Source: Niastella sp. OAS944 (GTDB lineage Bacteria; Bacteroidota; Bacteroidia; Chitinophagales; Chitinophagaceae). From it: a stretch of DNA of 64,000 nt. The position numbers and the translations under genes were made by a program. The stretch lies in contig JANUBW010000008.1 of assembly GCA_024809215.1 (NCBI GenBank), forward strand, positions 372,001 to 436,000, read 5' to 3'. Below, one piece after another: positions 7,586 through 15,938 of this stretch. A model generated the notes under the pieces. It saw only the letters and a list, made by a program, of their open reading frames with translations. It was not told where the DNA came from and did no database searches. Within the stretch, counting starts at the first letter, position 1, and each line of letters opens with the position of its first letter.

Positions 7586-8692
7586 ATGAAGCAATTCATT
7601 TCCTTCGTAAAAAAAGAGTTCCACCATATAGCAAGAGACAAACGCACACTCTTTATTTTATTAGGTATGCCTATTATGCAGATCCTCATTTTTGGGTTTG
7701 CGCTAACCAATGAAGTAAAGAACTCGAAGATAGCTATCCTCGATCAGTCGAACGACCCTTCTACCCAGGCATTGCGCAGCGAGTTGGATGCCAGCCGTTA
7801 TTTTGATATTACGCAGGACCTGCATTCTTACCAGGAAATAGAAGCTGCTTTTAAAAAAGGAAAGATCAAAATGGCGGTCATCTTCCCGGCCCGCTTAGCC
7901 AACGATCTCGATCATTTCAATACGGCTCAGGTACAACTGGTAGCCGATGCCTCGGACCCCAACGTGGCCAATACGCTCACAAATTATGCAACGGCCATCA
8001 TTCTCGATTACCAGGACCGTATTACCAATAACCGCCGATTGCCTTATACCATCAAAACAGAGATGCGCATGTTGTACAACCCGCAGCTGAAAGGCGCCTA
8101 TAGTTTTGTACCGGGTGTAATGGCCATGGTGCTGATGCTGGTATGTACGCTAATGACTGCCATTACCATTGTGCGGGAAAAAGAGCTGGGTACTATGGAA
8201 ATTATGCTGGTATCGCCCATGCAGCCCTTTAAGATCGTAGTGGCCAAAGCTGTACCATATTTGTTGCTGAGTATTGTAAATATTTCAAGTATCCTGTTGC
8301 TAAGTGTGTTTGTGCTCGATGTGCCTGTTAATGGTAGTTTGTTGCTGCTCATCTTTGAGAGCATTCTGTTCACGCTAACCTGTTTGGCTTTTGGGCTGCT
8401 CATTTCTACCAAAACCGATTCGCAGCAAACAGCCATGTTCATTGCATTAACAGGTATGTTTCTGCCAACTATTATGCTTAGTGGTTTTATGTTCCCTATT
8501 GAAAATATGCCGCTACCGTTACGCATTCTTTCAAATATAGTTCCGGCCAAATGGTTTTATTATATAGTAAAAGAGGTGATGATAAAAGGGCTGGGCATAA
8601 CAGCCGTTTGGAAAGAAACATTGATACTTACCGGCATGTTGTTGTTCCTGCTGGTATTGAGCATCAGGAATTTCAAAATACGACTCGCTTAA
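7586..8692 (+). CDS. ABC-2 type transporter permease
   Basis: The protein has 368 residues. A first membrane helix at about residues 22-42 is followed by a large extracytoplasmic domain, and then five helices cluster at about residues 170-360. The motif TIVREKELGTMEIMLVSPM between helices 2 and 3 is typical of YhhJ/YbhS/YbhR permeases. It forms the membrane channel together with the next gene's product. The 108-bp gap before it is filled by an 8-mer array, but direction and content make one operon with the ATPases likely. Confidence 0.92.
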   Translation: MKQFISFVKKEFHHIARDKRTLFILLGMPIMQILIFGFALTNEVKNSKIAILDQSNDPSTQALRSELDASRYFDITQDLHSYQEIEAAFKKGKIKMAVIFPARLANDLDHFNTAQVQLVADASDPNVANTLTNYATAIILDYQDRITNNRRLPYTIKTEMRMLYNPQLKGAYSFVPGVMAMVLMLVCTLMTAITIVREKELGTMEIMLVSPMQPFKIVVAKAVPYLLLSIVNISSILLLSVFVLDVPVNGSLLLLIFESILFTLTCLAFGLLISTKTDSQQTAMFIALTGMFLPTIMLSGFMFPIENMPLPLRILSNIVPAKWFYYIVKEVMIKGLGITAVWKETLILTGMLLFLLVLSIRNFKIRLA

Positions 8693-8701
8693 ACTAATTA
8701 T

Positions 8702-9820
8702 ATGAGAACATTACGTTTTCTGTTACAAAAGGAGTTCAGGCAAATATTCCGTGATCCGTCTATCATTCGCATCATTTTTATGATGCCATCGATACAATTG
8801 CTGATACTGCCCTGGGCAGCCGATTATGAAGTTAAGAATATTCAGCTAAGTGTGGTTGATCATGATCATTCGCAGTATTCACAACAAATGGTGAATAAGA
8901 TCACTTCATCTGGTTATTTTATATTACAGGATTACTCTGGCTCATATGGTAATGCCATGGAGCAAATAGAGCACGATAAAGCTGATCTGTTGCTTGAGAT
9001 ACCGGCTGGTTTTGAAAAGAAACTGATCAAAGAAAATGAATCCACACTGTTTATGGCCATCAATGCCATCAATGGCGTAAAGGCCAATTTAGGTGGCGCC
9101 TATTTGCGCAGCATAATACAGGATTACAATCACGAGGTGCGGTTAAAATGGGTGCAGTTGCCAAGGTTCAGTCCGGAGATGCAGATAGAAGTAACATCTT
9201 CCAACTGGTTTAACCCATTAATGAATTACAAAATATTTATGGTGCCGGGTATTCTGGTAGTACTGGTAACCATGGTAGGGGCCTTTTTGGCGTCGTTGAA
9301 TATAGTAAGGGAAAAAGAGATCGGTACTATAGAACAGATCAATGTAACGCCTGTAAAGAAGTATCACTTTATATTGGGTAAGCTTATTCCATTTTGGGTA
9401 CTGGGGCTATTGATCCTTACTATTGGGTTAACCATTGCGCGGGTAGCGTATGGTATTATACCGGTGGGTAGTTTGTTTACCATCTATGTGTTTGCTGCAG
9501 TATACCTGCTGGCAGTGCTGGGCCTGGGTTTATTACTTTCAACGTACACCAGTAACCAGCAGCAGGCAATGTTGTTATCGTTCTTTATGATGATGGTGTT
9601 TATTTTGTTAAGTGGTTTATACACTTCTGTTGACAGTATGCCGGGCTGGGCCCAGGCCATTACCAAAGTGAACCCGGTAACTTATTTTATTGAAGTAATG
9701 CGCATGGTAGTGCTAAAGGGGAGTGGGTTGAACGACATTAGCAGCCATTTGTTCACGGTGCTTGGGTTTGCCGTGGTGCTGAATATCTGGGCGGTGATCA
9801 ATTATAAGAAACGTTCTTAA
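8702..9820 (+). CDS. ABC-2 type transporter permease
   Basis: The protein has 372 residues with the same topology as its upstream paralogue and the equivalent motif NIVREKEIGTIEQINVTPV. Two different permeases and two different ATPases point to a heteromeric YbhFSR-like exporter. It starts 9 bp after the preceding stop and is the last gene of the operon, which ends at a strong terminator. Confidence 0.92.
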   Translation: MRTLRFLLQKEFRQIFRDPSIIRIIFMMPSIQLLILPWAADYEVKNIQLSVVDHDHSQYSQQMVNKITSSGYFILQDYSGSYGNAMEQIEHDKADLLLEIPAGFEKKLIKENESTLFMAINAINGVKANLGGAYLRSIIQDYNHEVRLKWVQLPRFSPEMQIEVTSSNWFNPLMNYKIFMVPGILVVLVTMVGAFLASLNIVREKEIGTIEQINVTPVKKYHFILGKLIPFWVLGLLILTIGLTIARVAYGIIPVGSLFTIYVFAAVYLLAVLGLGLLLSTYTSNQQQAMLLSFFMMMVFILLSGLYTSVDSMPGWAQAITKVNPVTYFIEVMRMVVLKGSGLNDISSHLFTVLGFAVVLNIWAVINYKKRS

Positions 9821-9830
9821 GAGAAGGCAT

Positions 9831-9866
9831 AAAAAAATCCCGACACCAAGGTGTCGGGATTAATAT
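9831..9866. terminator. Intrinsic terminator of the efflux operon
   Basis: AATCCCGACAC / GTGTCGGGATT with a CAAG loop is preceded by an A7 run and followed by TAATATTTT. The A-run also makes it usable by the convergent gene downstream. Confidence 0.9.
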
Positions 9867-9888
9867 TTTATTAAAGCTAGTGTTTTAG

Positions 9889-10263
9889 CTAATCGTATGC
9901 GAACGGATGACCTGCATATATCAGGGATACCGCATTGTTTTGCTTGCTAAAGTTCACGCCAATATACAGATCGGCTTTTTGTGTAAAGCTTTCTGTTTTC
10001 ACCACAGTATTGTTCACGATAACTTTTATGGTATGGTTACCTTCAGTATTAGCCGTTGAAATACTGGTGGCCAGCGATAGGGTATGATTAGTGGTCACCT
10101 CGGTGTTCAGCAGTGGTTGGTTATCGATAAAGACCTGCACTTTATCATTCTCGAAACTTGACTGTATGTCTACCCCCAGGTCGAACACCGTAGGGTTGTT
10201 TGATTTGCGGCATCCTGCCATCAGCAGCAGTACCAGCGGGATAGACAAAATTGTTTTTTTCAT
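9889..10263 (-). CDS. Hypothetical lipoprotein with a possible Ig-like domain
   Basis: The protein has 124 residues. MKKTILSIPLVLLLMAGC is a clean lipobox with Cys18. The mature part looks like an all-beta domain (VQVFIDNQPLLNTEVTTNHT, GNHTIKVIVNNT), reminiscent of DUF4397-like or Ig-like lipoproteins, but I cannot name the family. A start 13 codons further upstream is possible, yet it would put polar residues before the signal. It is convergent with the efflux operon. Confidence 0.7.
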   Translation of the reverse strand: MKKTILSIPLVLLLMAGCRKSNNPTVFDLGVDIQSSFENDKVQVFIDNQPLLNTEVTTNHTLSLATSISTANTEGNHTIKVIVNNTVVKTESFTQKADLYIGVNFSKQNNAVSLIYAGHPFAYD

Positions 10264-10354
10264 AATATTTTTGCGTTCATGGCTTGATCTGCAATACGAC
10301 AACCGGAAAATGGGTTTCGTTGCATGGTATTGATCTCTTAATAAATTAGACGTG

Positions 10355-10362
10355 CAAAGTTA
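10355..10362 (-). promoter_or_regulatory. Possible -7 box for the lipoprotein gene at 9889-10263
   Basis: On the minus strand it reads TAACTTTG. The implied leader is about 85 nt. Confidence 0.45.
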
Positions 10363-10425
10363 CAGTAACTTGCATTATTCTGAATGATCGTAAGTAAATA
10401 AATAGTCACAATCAACTAATTAGGT

Positions 10426-11424
10426 ATGGAATACAGACAACTGGGCAGTTCTCCGGTAAAAGCATCGGTAATTACGTTTGGCGCATGGGCCATTGGGGGG
10501 TGGATGTGGGGTGGATCGGACCGTAAGGAAGCCGTTGATGCCATCAAAGCTTCTTATGATGCAGGCGTTACATCTATCGATACAGCGCCGGCATATGGAC
10601 AGGGATTAAGCGAAGAAATTGTAGCTGAGGCCATACAGTATATTCCACGCGATAAGGTTCAAATACTTACCAAGTTCGGTTTGCGCTGGGATGTACAGCA
10701 GGGTGAGTTTTTCTTCAAAAGCAAAGACAACGATGGCCGCGATATAGACATGCATAAATACGCATCCAGGGAAAGTGTAATAAAAGAGTGTGAAGATTGT
10801 TTGCGCCGTTTGCAAACCGATTATATCGATCTGTTTCAGATACACTGGCCCGATAGTACTACTCCTGTTGCTGAGACCATGGAGGCATTGTTGCGCTTAC
10901 AGGAACAAGGGAAGATACTCGCAGCCGGCGTATGTAACTATTCGGCCACATTGATGAAGGAAGCTGAAAGAACGATCAGCCTGGCCTCGAACCAGGTGCC
11001 CTACAGCATGGTGTTGCGCGATATTGAAAAGGAACTGGTGCCATACTGTATTGATAACAACAAATCCATTATTGCATACAGTCCGTTACAACGGGGGTTG
11101 CTTACCGGTAAAATAAAGCCCGGGCATACTTTTGGGGAAGGCGATACCCGCGAAGGCAATCGTTTTTATACAACCGAAAACATAACCAGCATCAATAGCA
11201 TGCTCGATAGCCTGCGTACGCTTGCAGCTGAAAAGAATGCCACCCTGGCCCAACTGGTCCTCCGCTGGACGGTTGACCAGCCCGGTATTACCATTGCGCT
11301 TGCCGGCGCCCGTAATGCACAGCAGGCCGTACAAAATGCAAAAGCGGCTGATGTGAAGTTGACAAAAGAGGATGTTGATTTTATAAATGATAAACTGGGA
11401 AAACTGGAGCTTGTGATGCCGTGA
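10426..11424 (+). CDS. Aldo/keto reductase
   Basis: The protein has 332 residues and forms an NADPH-dependent TIM-barrel oxidoreductase. The catalytic tetrad is visible: Asp and Tyr in SIDTAPAYGQGLSEE, Lys in ILTKFG and His in LFQIHWPD. The C-terminal cofactor-binding stretch is ALAGARNAQQAVQNA. The sequence is closest to the YajO/general stress protein 69 type of cytoplasmic reductases. It is monocistronic and its stop is followed by an AGTT 8-mer array. The substrate is unknown. Confidence 0.9.
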   Translation: MEYRQLGSSPVKASVITFGAWAIGGWMWGGSDRKEAVDAIKASYDAGVTSIDTAPAYGQGLSEEIVAEAIQYIPRDKVQILTKFGLRWDVQQGEFFFKSKDNDGRDIDMHKYASRESVIKECEDCLRRLQTDYIDLFQIHWPDSTTPVAETMEALLRLQEQGKILAAGVCNYSATLMKEAERTISLASNQVPYSMVLRDIEKELVPYCIDNNKSIIAYSPLQRGLLTGKIKPGHTFGEGDTREGNRFYTTENITSINSMLDSLRTLAAEKNATLAQLVLRWTVDQPGITIALAGARNAQQAVQNAKAADVKLTKEDVDFINDKLGKLELVMP

Positions 11425-11426
11425 AA

Positions 11427-11450
11427 AGTTGACGAGTTAACAAGTTAACA
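11427..11450 (+). repeat. Short 8-mer array, AGTT theme
   Basis: Three units, AGTTGACG, AGTTAACA and AGTTAACA, begin 3 bases after the stop codon of the aldo/keto reductase gene. They share the AGTT theme with 7479-7573. Confidence 0.75.
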
Positions 11451-11484
11451 AGGCTTATGCGCGGCTTCAATATTTCTACGCGCA

Positions 11485-11513
11485 GCGTGTTACGGTTACG
11501 CAACCGTGCATGC
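11485..11513. repeat. REP-like imperfect palindrome
   Basis: GCGTG, ACGGTT, AACCGTG and CATGC are arranged like a decayed copy of the perfect hairpin at 42806-42834. It lies within the 405-bp non-coding stretch 11425-11829. Confidence 0.5.
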
Positions 11514-11647
11514 CTATTTTTATGTCCGCTATGCATCTTATAGTATAGAATTATTTCTAAATTGAAATAGAACTCCCACCATTGGCCGAAAAATGGATTT
11601 TTGATGCAAAATTCTTCGAAACTGCTTAGTGAATGCTATGGGTCTTG

Positions 11648-11685
11648 TTCGCAAATTTGCAAACAACTTGCAAAGCATTTGCGAA
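11648..11685. repeat. Inverted repeat of TTGCAAA units
   Basis: TTCGCAAAT and ATTTGCGAA are 9-bp arms around two inner TTTGCAAA-like units. The rest of 11425-11829 holds no reading frame of note apart from the operator at its end. Confidence 0.6.
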
Positions 11686-11794
11686 GAAGGGTAAGCTATG
11701 CCTGCACCCAGTCCCGAAGAAGGTTGGCGGAAGTTTAAGGATCTTTTGGGTCGGCCTTCACATTAAACTAAAAAATATTGTTATCGACCTATTG

Positions 11795-11816
11795 TAAGTG
11801 AATGAACGTTCACTTA
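11795..11816. promoter_or_regulatory. TetR operator, site A (second regulon)
   Basis: TAAGTGAA and TTCACTTA are perfect 8-bp arms around TGAACG, and the core TGAACGTTCA is itself palindromic. It overlaps the -7 box of the downstream tetR gene. The core recurs at 12448-12463 and 12739-12749. Confidence 0.82.
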
Positions 11817-11822
11817 TCTTTG
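11815..11822 (+). promoter_or_regulatory. -7 promoter box of the second tetR
   Basis: TATCTTTG matches TAnnTTTG, with TTG at 11792-11794 twenty bases upstream. The start codon is 7 bp downstream, so the transcript is nearly leaderless. Confidence 0.78.
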
Positions 11823-11829
11823 TCTTACA

Positions 11830-12420
11830 ATGCGTACAAGGGATGTAAATAAAGAAAGTGCAATTCAGGAAAAAGCGATCGAAATGATCGTGAAACAGGG
11901 CCTGGATGGCTTTAGCATGCAAAAGCTGGCCAAGGCCGCCAATGTTTCGCCTGCCACCCTGTACATATATTATAAAGATCGCGATGATCTCATTTCCCAG
12001 ATCGCAAGCCAAATAAGCGTTCGGCTAATGGAAACAAGCCTCAAAGGCCTGCACCCCAAGATGTCGTTTGCCGATGGGCTTGAGTTGCAGTGGAAGAACC
12101 GGATGGAATTTTATTTGACACATCCTCTTGATGTGGAGTTCATAGAACAGATCCGTTATACACCCACCTATGCTTCAATAAAGGATATCGTACGGCAGAA
12201 ATTTGGCGATGTACTGGGCAAATTCGTGCACAATGCCATTAACAGGGGCGAGTTGCAACCCCTGCCATTTGAGGTGTACTGGTCCATAGCTTTTGCCCCT
12301 TTGTACCAGCTGATAAAATTCCATACACAGGGCTACAGTCCAACCAATGACTGTTTTCGCATTTCAGACGAAATGCTTAATCAAACCCTGAATCTGGTGC
12401 TTAAAGCCCTGAAGCCATAG
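11830..12420 (+). CDS. TetR/AcrR-family transcriptional regulator of the MFS cluster
   Basis: The protein has 196 residues. The N-terminal helix-turn-helix is seen in IEMIVKQGLDGFSMQKLAKA and NVSPATLYIYYKDRDDLISQ. The C-terminal domain is of the TetR_C type and binds an unknown ligand. Three palindromes of one family lie before this gene, before the small gene downstream and before the MFS gene, which supports local repression with an exporter as the target. No start further upstream is sensible, because the operator and -7 box lie directly upstream of ATG 11830. Confidence 0.9.
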   Translation: MRTRDVNKESAIQEKAIEMIVKQGLDGFSMQKLAKAANVSPATLYIYYKDRDDLISQIASQISVRLMETSLKGLHPKMSFADGLELQWKNRMEFYLTHPLDVEFIEQIRYTPTYASIKDIVRQKFGDVLGKFVHNAINRGELQPLPFEVYWSIAFAPLYQLIKFHTQGYSPTNDCFRISDEMLNQTLNLVLKALKP

Positions 12421-12447
12421 ATCATATATTTTTTTGCTTTCATAACT

Positions 12448-12463
12448 AAATGAATGTTCATTT
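12448..12463. promoter_or_regulatory. TetR operator, site B
   Basis: AAATGAA and TTCATTT flank TG, with core TGAATGTTCA. It lies directly before the small HMA-like gene. Confidence 0.75.
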
Positions 12464-12465
12464 TT

Positions 12466-12720
12466 ATGAATAACATTAAACCGCCTACATTTTCTAAACA
12501 AAGCATACAGGTACTGGTTTTTAAGACCAACCTGTTGTCGGCAAAAGACATTTGGCATATTTCACCCATTATGGGCGATACACCAGGCATTATAAAGTGG
12601 AACGTTGATGAGCACGACATAGACAATGTTCTACGAATTGAAACTGCCTGGTTATTGCCGCAGGATATCATTCGCCTGGTGAACGCTGCCGGCTACATTT
12701 GTGAAGAACTGCCCGATTAA
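12466..12720 (+). CDS. Small protein, possibly HMA-like fold without metal cysteines
   Basis: The protein has 84 residues and begins MNNIKPPTFSKQSIQVLVFK. The spacing of predicted elements (IQVLVFKTN; helix near SAKDIWHISPIM; IIKWNVDEHDIDNVLRIET; helix IIRLVNAAGYICEEL) resembles the beta-alpha-beta-beta-alpha-beta HMA/copper-chaperone fold, but the CxxC metal motif is absent. I start it at the second ATG because the first (12454) lies in the operator. It is sandwiched between tetR and the MFS gene and probably belongs to that regulon. The fold is an inference and the function is unknown. Confidence 0.65.
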   Translation: MNNIKPPTFSKQSIQVLVFKTNLLSAKDIWHISPIMGDTPGIIKWNVDEHDIDNVLRIETAWLLPQDIIRLVNAAGYICEELPD

Positions 12721-12738
12721 CAACTATTCAAACCCAAA

Positions 12739-12749
12739 GGAACGTTCAT
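12739..12749. promoter_or_regulatory. TetR operator half-site C before the MFS gene
   Basis: GGAACGTTCAT contains the perfect palindrome GAACGTTC, matching the core of sites A and B. It is shorter than they are and lies 86 bp before the start codon. Confidence 0.55.
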
Positions 12750-12834
12750 ACCGGGTTGACCGCCGGAATGGACCCTTATTTCCGCCCTATCGACCACCGG
12801 GCGGGCATCTGTGAAAAAACAAATAACATTTTAA

Positions 12835-14133
12835 ATGAACCAAACCAATCCAACGAAATCAACTAAACCTGCATTCACGGGCTACGAGGTGTTTGTGATC
12901 GCTATCCTGGCTTTTTTGCAGTTTACCGTTATCCTCGACTTTATGGTTATGTCGCCCCTGGGCGCTATTATACGACCACAATTGAATATTTCCCCAGCCG
13001 AGTTCGGCATGGCGGTATCGGCTTATGCCTTTAGCGCCGGTGCATCGGGACTACTGGCTGCAGGTTTTGCCGATAAGTTCGACCGTAAAAAATTGCTTCT
13101 GTTCTTTTATACCGGTTTTTTAATTGGCACTGCGTTATGCGCCATGGCTACCAGTTATGAGTTTTTGCTGGGCGCACGTATTGTTACAGGTATTTTCGGG
13201 GGTGTAATTGGTTCTGTGGGTATGGCCATAATTACCGATCTGTTCAGCCTGCAGGTACGTGGCCGGGTAATGGGCTTTGTTCAAATGGCCTTTGCCGCCA
13301 GCCAGGTGCTTGGTTTACCCATTGGGCTTTACCTGGCCAACAAATTCGCCTGGCATGCCCCGTTCTGGATGATCGTGATCGTAGGTATTCTGCCTGGTAT
13401 CATCATCGCCCTGAAAATGAAACCGGTGAATGCGCATTTAGCCATGCAGCACGATCGTAACGCTTTTGAACATATGGGCAAAACGGTTTCAAACAAAGGC
13501 TATCTGTTGGCTTTTTTAACCACCACTTTACTGGCTACCGGCGGCTTTATGCTTATGCCTTTTGGCAGCGATTTTAGCATCAGGAACCTGGGTATAAAAC
13601 AAGACGACCTGCCAATATTATATGGCATTTCAGGGATATTCTCCTTTGTTTTTGGTCCGCTCACCGGTTACCTGGGCGATAAACTGGGCAAATACAATGT
13701 ATTTATAGGCGGAAGCATACTGACCATGATCATGGTGGCTATTTATACCAACCTGGGCGTTACGCCGCTGGCAACTGTTATTACCATCAATGTGCTCATG
13801 TTTGCCGGGGTGCTGGCCCGTATGGCCACTTCCACAGCGCTTATAAGCGCTATTCCGCAGCCGCAGGATAGGGGCGCGTTTATGAGCATCAACTCATCGG
13901 TTCAGCAGTTTGCCGGCGGTTTGGCGGCTTTTGCGGCCGGGCATGTGATAAGCCAGGGGGCAGATGGTAAATTACAGCATTACAGCACGTTGGGTATCAT
14001 TGTAATGAGCTCCATGCTGGTGGTTATCGTAATGATGTATTTCATAAACAAACAAAGTGTACGTAAAGCGGCGGCGGCAAATACGCCTAAACCCGCCAGG
14101 GAAGTGGAGGAGGAAGTGTTTATGATTGAATAG
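12835..14133 (+). CDS. Major facilitator superfamily transporter (DHA1-type)
   Basis: The protein has 432 residues and 12 hydrophobic segments. The loop between helices 2 and 3 reads GFADKFDRKKLLLF, the MFS motif A region, and the loop after helix 5 carries charged residues (LKMKPVNAHL). It looks like a proton-driven drug or sugar exporter of the DHA1/AraJ kind. It is preceded by a TetR regulator gene and shared operator motifs, which suggests substrate-induced efflux. The last residues (about 405-432) are a charged cytoplasmic tail. The substrate is unknown. Confidence 0.88.
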   Translation: MNQTNPTKSTKPAFTGYEVFVIAILAFLQFTVILDFMVMSPLGAIIRPQLNISPAEFGMAVSAYAFSAGASGLLAAGFADKFDRKKLLLFFYTGFLIGTALCAMATSYEFLLGARIVTGIFGGVIGSVGMAIITDLFSLQVRGRVMGFVQMAFAASQVLGLPIGLYLANKFAWHAPFWMIVIVGILPGIIIALKMKPVNAHLAMQHDRNAFEHMGKTVSNKGYLLAFLTTTLLATGGFMLMPFGSDFSIRNLGIKQDDLPILYGISGIFSFVFGPLTGYLGDKLGKYNVFIGGSILTMIMVAIYTNLGVTPLATVITINVLMFAGVLARMATSTALISAIPQPQDRGAFMSINSSVQQFAGGLAAFAAGHVISQGADGKLQHYSTLGIIVMSSMLVVIVMMYFINKQSVRKAAAANTPKPAREVEEEVFMIE

Positions 14134-14205
14134 GTTACATGTTACAGGTTACAAGTTGCAGGGAAAACAGTAATACAGGCCCTGTAACCTGTATCCTGTA
14201 ACCAG
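14133..14205 (+). repeat. 7-mer inverted array, GGTTACA/TGTAACC theme
   Basis: GGTTACA, TGTTACA, GGTTACA and AGTTGCA begin on the last base of the MFS stop codon. After a 20-bp spacer come CCTGTAACC, TGTATCC and TGTAACC. The same theme and order recur at 47450-47577. Confidence 0.9.
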
Positions 14206-14303
14206 AAACTGTTTCTTTTAATCGGTAACCACATAATAACAACTAAATTATTGCCATATGGCCAGCCTTTTGTAAATTAGGAAATAACAAAAAATGCTGT
14301 CAT

Positions 14304-14711
14304 ATGATCAAAATTTCAAATCTTAAATTCGGAGATATTGTTCTGGCAGAATTTGAAGGCCAGCAACGGGAAGGAATGGTTAAAGACGTTGATAGGGCAG
14401 AAGGGAAGGCGTGTGTTGATGACAACGTACAGGAGTTTTGGTATGGGCCAAACGAACTGTACCCGATACCCCTTGATGACGTGCAAATGCGCAGGCTTGG
14501 TTTTACAAAAGTGGAGAACGGGAACGGGTCGGCTAAGTACATGCGTGACTCTTTTCGGGTACTTTTGCCGCAAAATGGCAATTTTTCGAACATGGAAATC
14601 TGGTGGCGTGAAGATCACCGGTATTTGAACCAGCCGATCAATGTACATGAGCTGCAAAACCATTATTACCAAATGACCAAGGTAGAGTTACTGCCGGTAA
14701 GCGTGCATTAG
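14304..14711 (+). CDS. Hypothetical protein
   Basis: The protein has 135 residues and no signal peptide or membrane segment. The first 40 residues (FGDIVLAEFEGQQREGMVKD) look like a small beta-barrel of SH3/KOW kind. The C-terminal part is rich in Asn, Tyr and Trp (NMEIWWREDHRYLNQPINVH). I do not recognise the family. It lies between the MFS cluster and the ribosomal operon, 213 bp upstream of infA, with its own AT-rich leader. Confidence 0.7.
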   Translation: MIKISNLKFGDIVLAEFEGQQREGMVKDVDRAEGKACVDDNVQEFWYGPNELYPIPLDDVQMRRLGFTKVENGNGSAKYMRDSFRVLLPQNGNFSNMEIWWREDHRYLNQPINVHELQNHYYQMTKVELLPVSVH

Positions 14712-14899
14712 TTAGCTTATTATCAGACATTTATAAATGAACAAGGGGTGTTGGACCGAGGTGGTTGAAAGGGCTTCGGATAACAGCATTCCTTGTTTCT
14801 TTTTTGTATGTTTGCAACGAATTATAGGTATTATTTCTGCGTTTTTCCAGTTTATTTATAATTCTTTCTTATTTTTTTCCTTTTTCATTTCAATAATCA

Positions 14900-14907
14900 T
14901 ATCTTTG
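14900..14907 (+). promoter_or_regulatory. -7 promoter box of the ribosomal alpha operon
   Basis: TATCTTTG lies 16 bp before the infA start codon inside a T-rich stretch. It is the only good TAnnTTTG match between the hypothetical gene and infA. Confidence 0.7.
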
Positions 14908-14923
14908 CGCTCCTTAAAATTAT

Positions 14924-15142
14924 ATGGGTAAACAACCGCTGATTAAACAGGATGGAGTTATTTTAGAAGCTTTATCGAACGCCATGTTTAGGGTAAAACT
15001 TGAGAACGGGCACGAAATATTAGCTACAATTTCGGGTAAAATGCGGATGAACTACATCAGGATTTTACCAGGGGATAAAGTGGGGGTGGAGATGAGTCCG
15101 TATGATTTGACCAGGGGAAGAATCATCTTCCGTTACAAATAA
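14924..15142 (+). CDS. infA: Translation initiation factor IF-1
   Basis: The protein has 72 residues, the canonical IF-1 length. The S1/OB-fold is visible ([40 protein letters not shown]). IF-1 occupies the ribosomal A site during initiation. It opens the alpha operon here and is followed by rpmJ. In many bacteria map and secY lie upstream; here an unrelated hypothetical gene does. Confidence 0.97.
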   Translation: MGKQPLIKQDGVILEALSNAMFRVKLENGHEILATISGKMRMNYIRILPGDKVGVEMSPYDLTRGRIIFRYK

Positions 15143-15169
15143 GTAAGCACTAGTAAATAAATAAATGTT

Positions 15170-15286
15170 ATGAAAGTTCGTGCATCTATTAAAAAGCGTA
15201 GCGCAGATTGTAAAATTGTGCGTAGAAAGGGCCGGTTATATGTAATTAACAAAAAGAACCCTCGCTTCAAGCAAAGACAAGGTTAA
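15170..15286 (+). CDS. rpmJ: 50S ribosomal protein L36
   Basis: The protein has 38 residues ([20 protein letters not shown], then a basic tail ending KQRQG). It is the usual small Cys-containing L36; only one of the four zinc-ligand positions is obviously kept as Cys, as in the zinc-independent C- type. It sits between infA and rpsM, the conserved position. Confidence 0.95.
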   Translation: MKVRASIKKRSADCKIVRRKGRLYVINKKNPRFKQRQG

Positions 15287-15356
15287 TTAGTAATGGTTGT
15301 GTTCGTTTGGTACGGATTGCAATCTCTATCGTAAATCAATAAATTTAAATCGAAAT

Positions 15357-15737
15357 ATGGCTCGTATTGCCGGTGTAGACTTACCCAAGAATAAAAGAGG
15401 TGAAATTGGTCTTACCTACATTTTTGGGATCGGCCGTTCAACTGCCCAGTATATACTTGAAAAAGCAGGTATTTCCCTGGACAAGAAAGTACATCAATGG
15501 AATGATGACGAACTGAACGCAATCCGTAACATTATTACCAACGAATTCAAGGTAGAAGGTCAATTACGTTCTGAAGTGCAAATGAGTATCAAGCGCTTAC
15601 TCGATATCGCTTGTTACCGTGGTTTACGTCATCGTAAAGGCTTACCTGTTCGTGGTCAACGTACAAAAACCAACAGCCGTACCCGTAAAGGAAAACGGAA
15701 AACTGTTGCCGGTAAAAAGAAAGCACCTAAGAAATAA
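15357..15737 (+). CDS. rpsM: 30S ribosomal protein S13
   Basis: The protein has 126 residues. [19 protein letters not shown] and [20 protein letters not shown] are the S13 signatures, and the basic C-terminus ends in KKAPKK. It binds the head of the 30S subunit and contacts the tRNAs. The start at ATG 15357 removes a spurious 20-residue extension. The gap to rpsK (201 bp) is unusually long for this operon and holds a 7-mer inverted array. Confidence 0.97.
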   Translation: MARIAGVDLPKNKRGEIGLTYIFGIGRSTAQYILEKAGISLDKKVHQWNDDELNAIRNIITNEFKVEGQLRSEVQMSIKRLLDIACYRGLRHRKGLPVRGQRTKTNSRTRKGKRKTVAGKKKAPKK

Positions 15738-15742
15738 TATTA

Positions 15743-15817
15743 GCTCCAAGCTAGAGGCCTTAAGCTACAAGCCGTTTTTAATAATGACTTGTAGCTTCAA
15801 GCTTATAGCTTGAAGCT
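15743..15817 (+). repeat. 7-mer inverted array, AGCTNNN theme, between rpsM and rpsK
   Basis: AGCTCCA, AGCTAGA, a partial unit and AGCTACA are followed by a spacer and then TTGTAGC, TTCAAGC, TTATAGC and TTGAAGC with a short T5 run. It begins 5 bases after the rpsM stop. The AGC theme recurs at 41033-41156. Confidence 0.88.
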
Positions 15818-15938
15818 TTTTGTATATGCACCAATTATGTAACAGATCAGCTACAGATACCGGGTGCAGGCGGAGTGCTGATTTGGCTCCCACACAAATG
15901 GGATTATTTTAAAACTTTAAGATTACCTAACAACAATT

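Noticed and set aside
14745-14785. Sequence resembling the D-arm of a tRNA-Ser/Leu (gaccgaggtggttgaaagg)
   Set aside because: No anticodon arm, T-arm or acceptor partner can be found downstream, so a tRNA gene is not supported; it may be chance or a fragment.
14737-14931. 64-codon frame before infA
   Set aside because: Its second half is a translation of a T-rich promoter region (Phe/Ser/Leu runs) and it overlaps infA.
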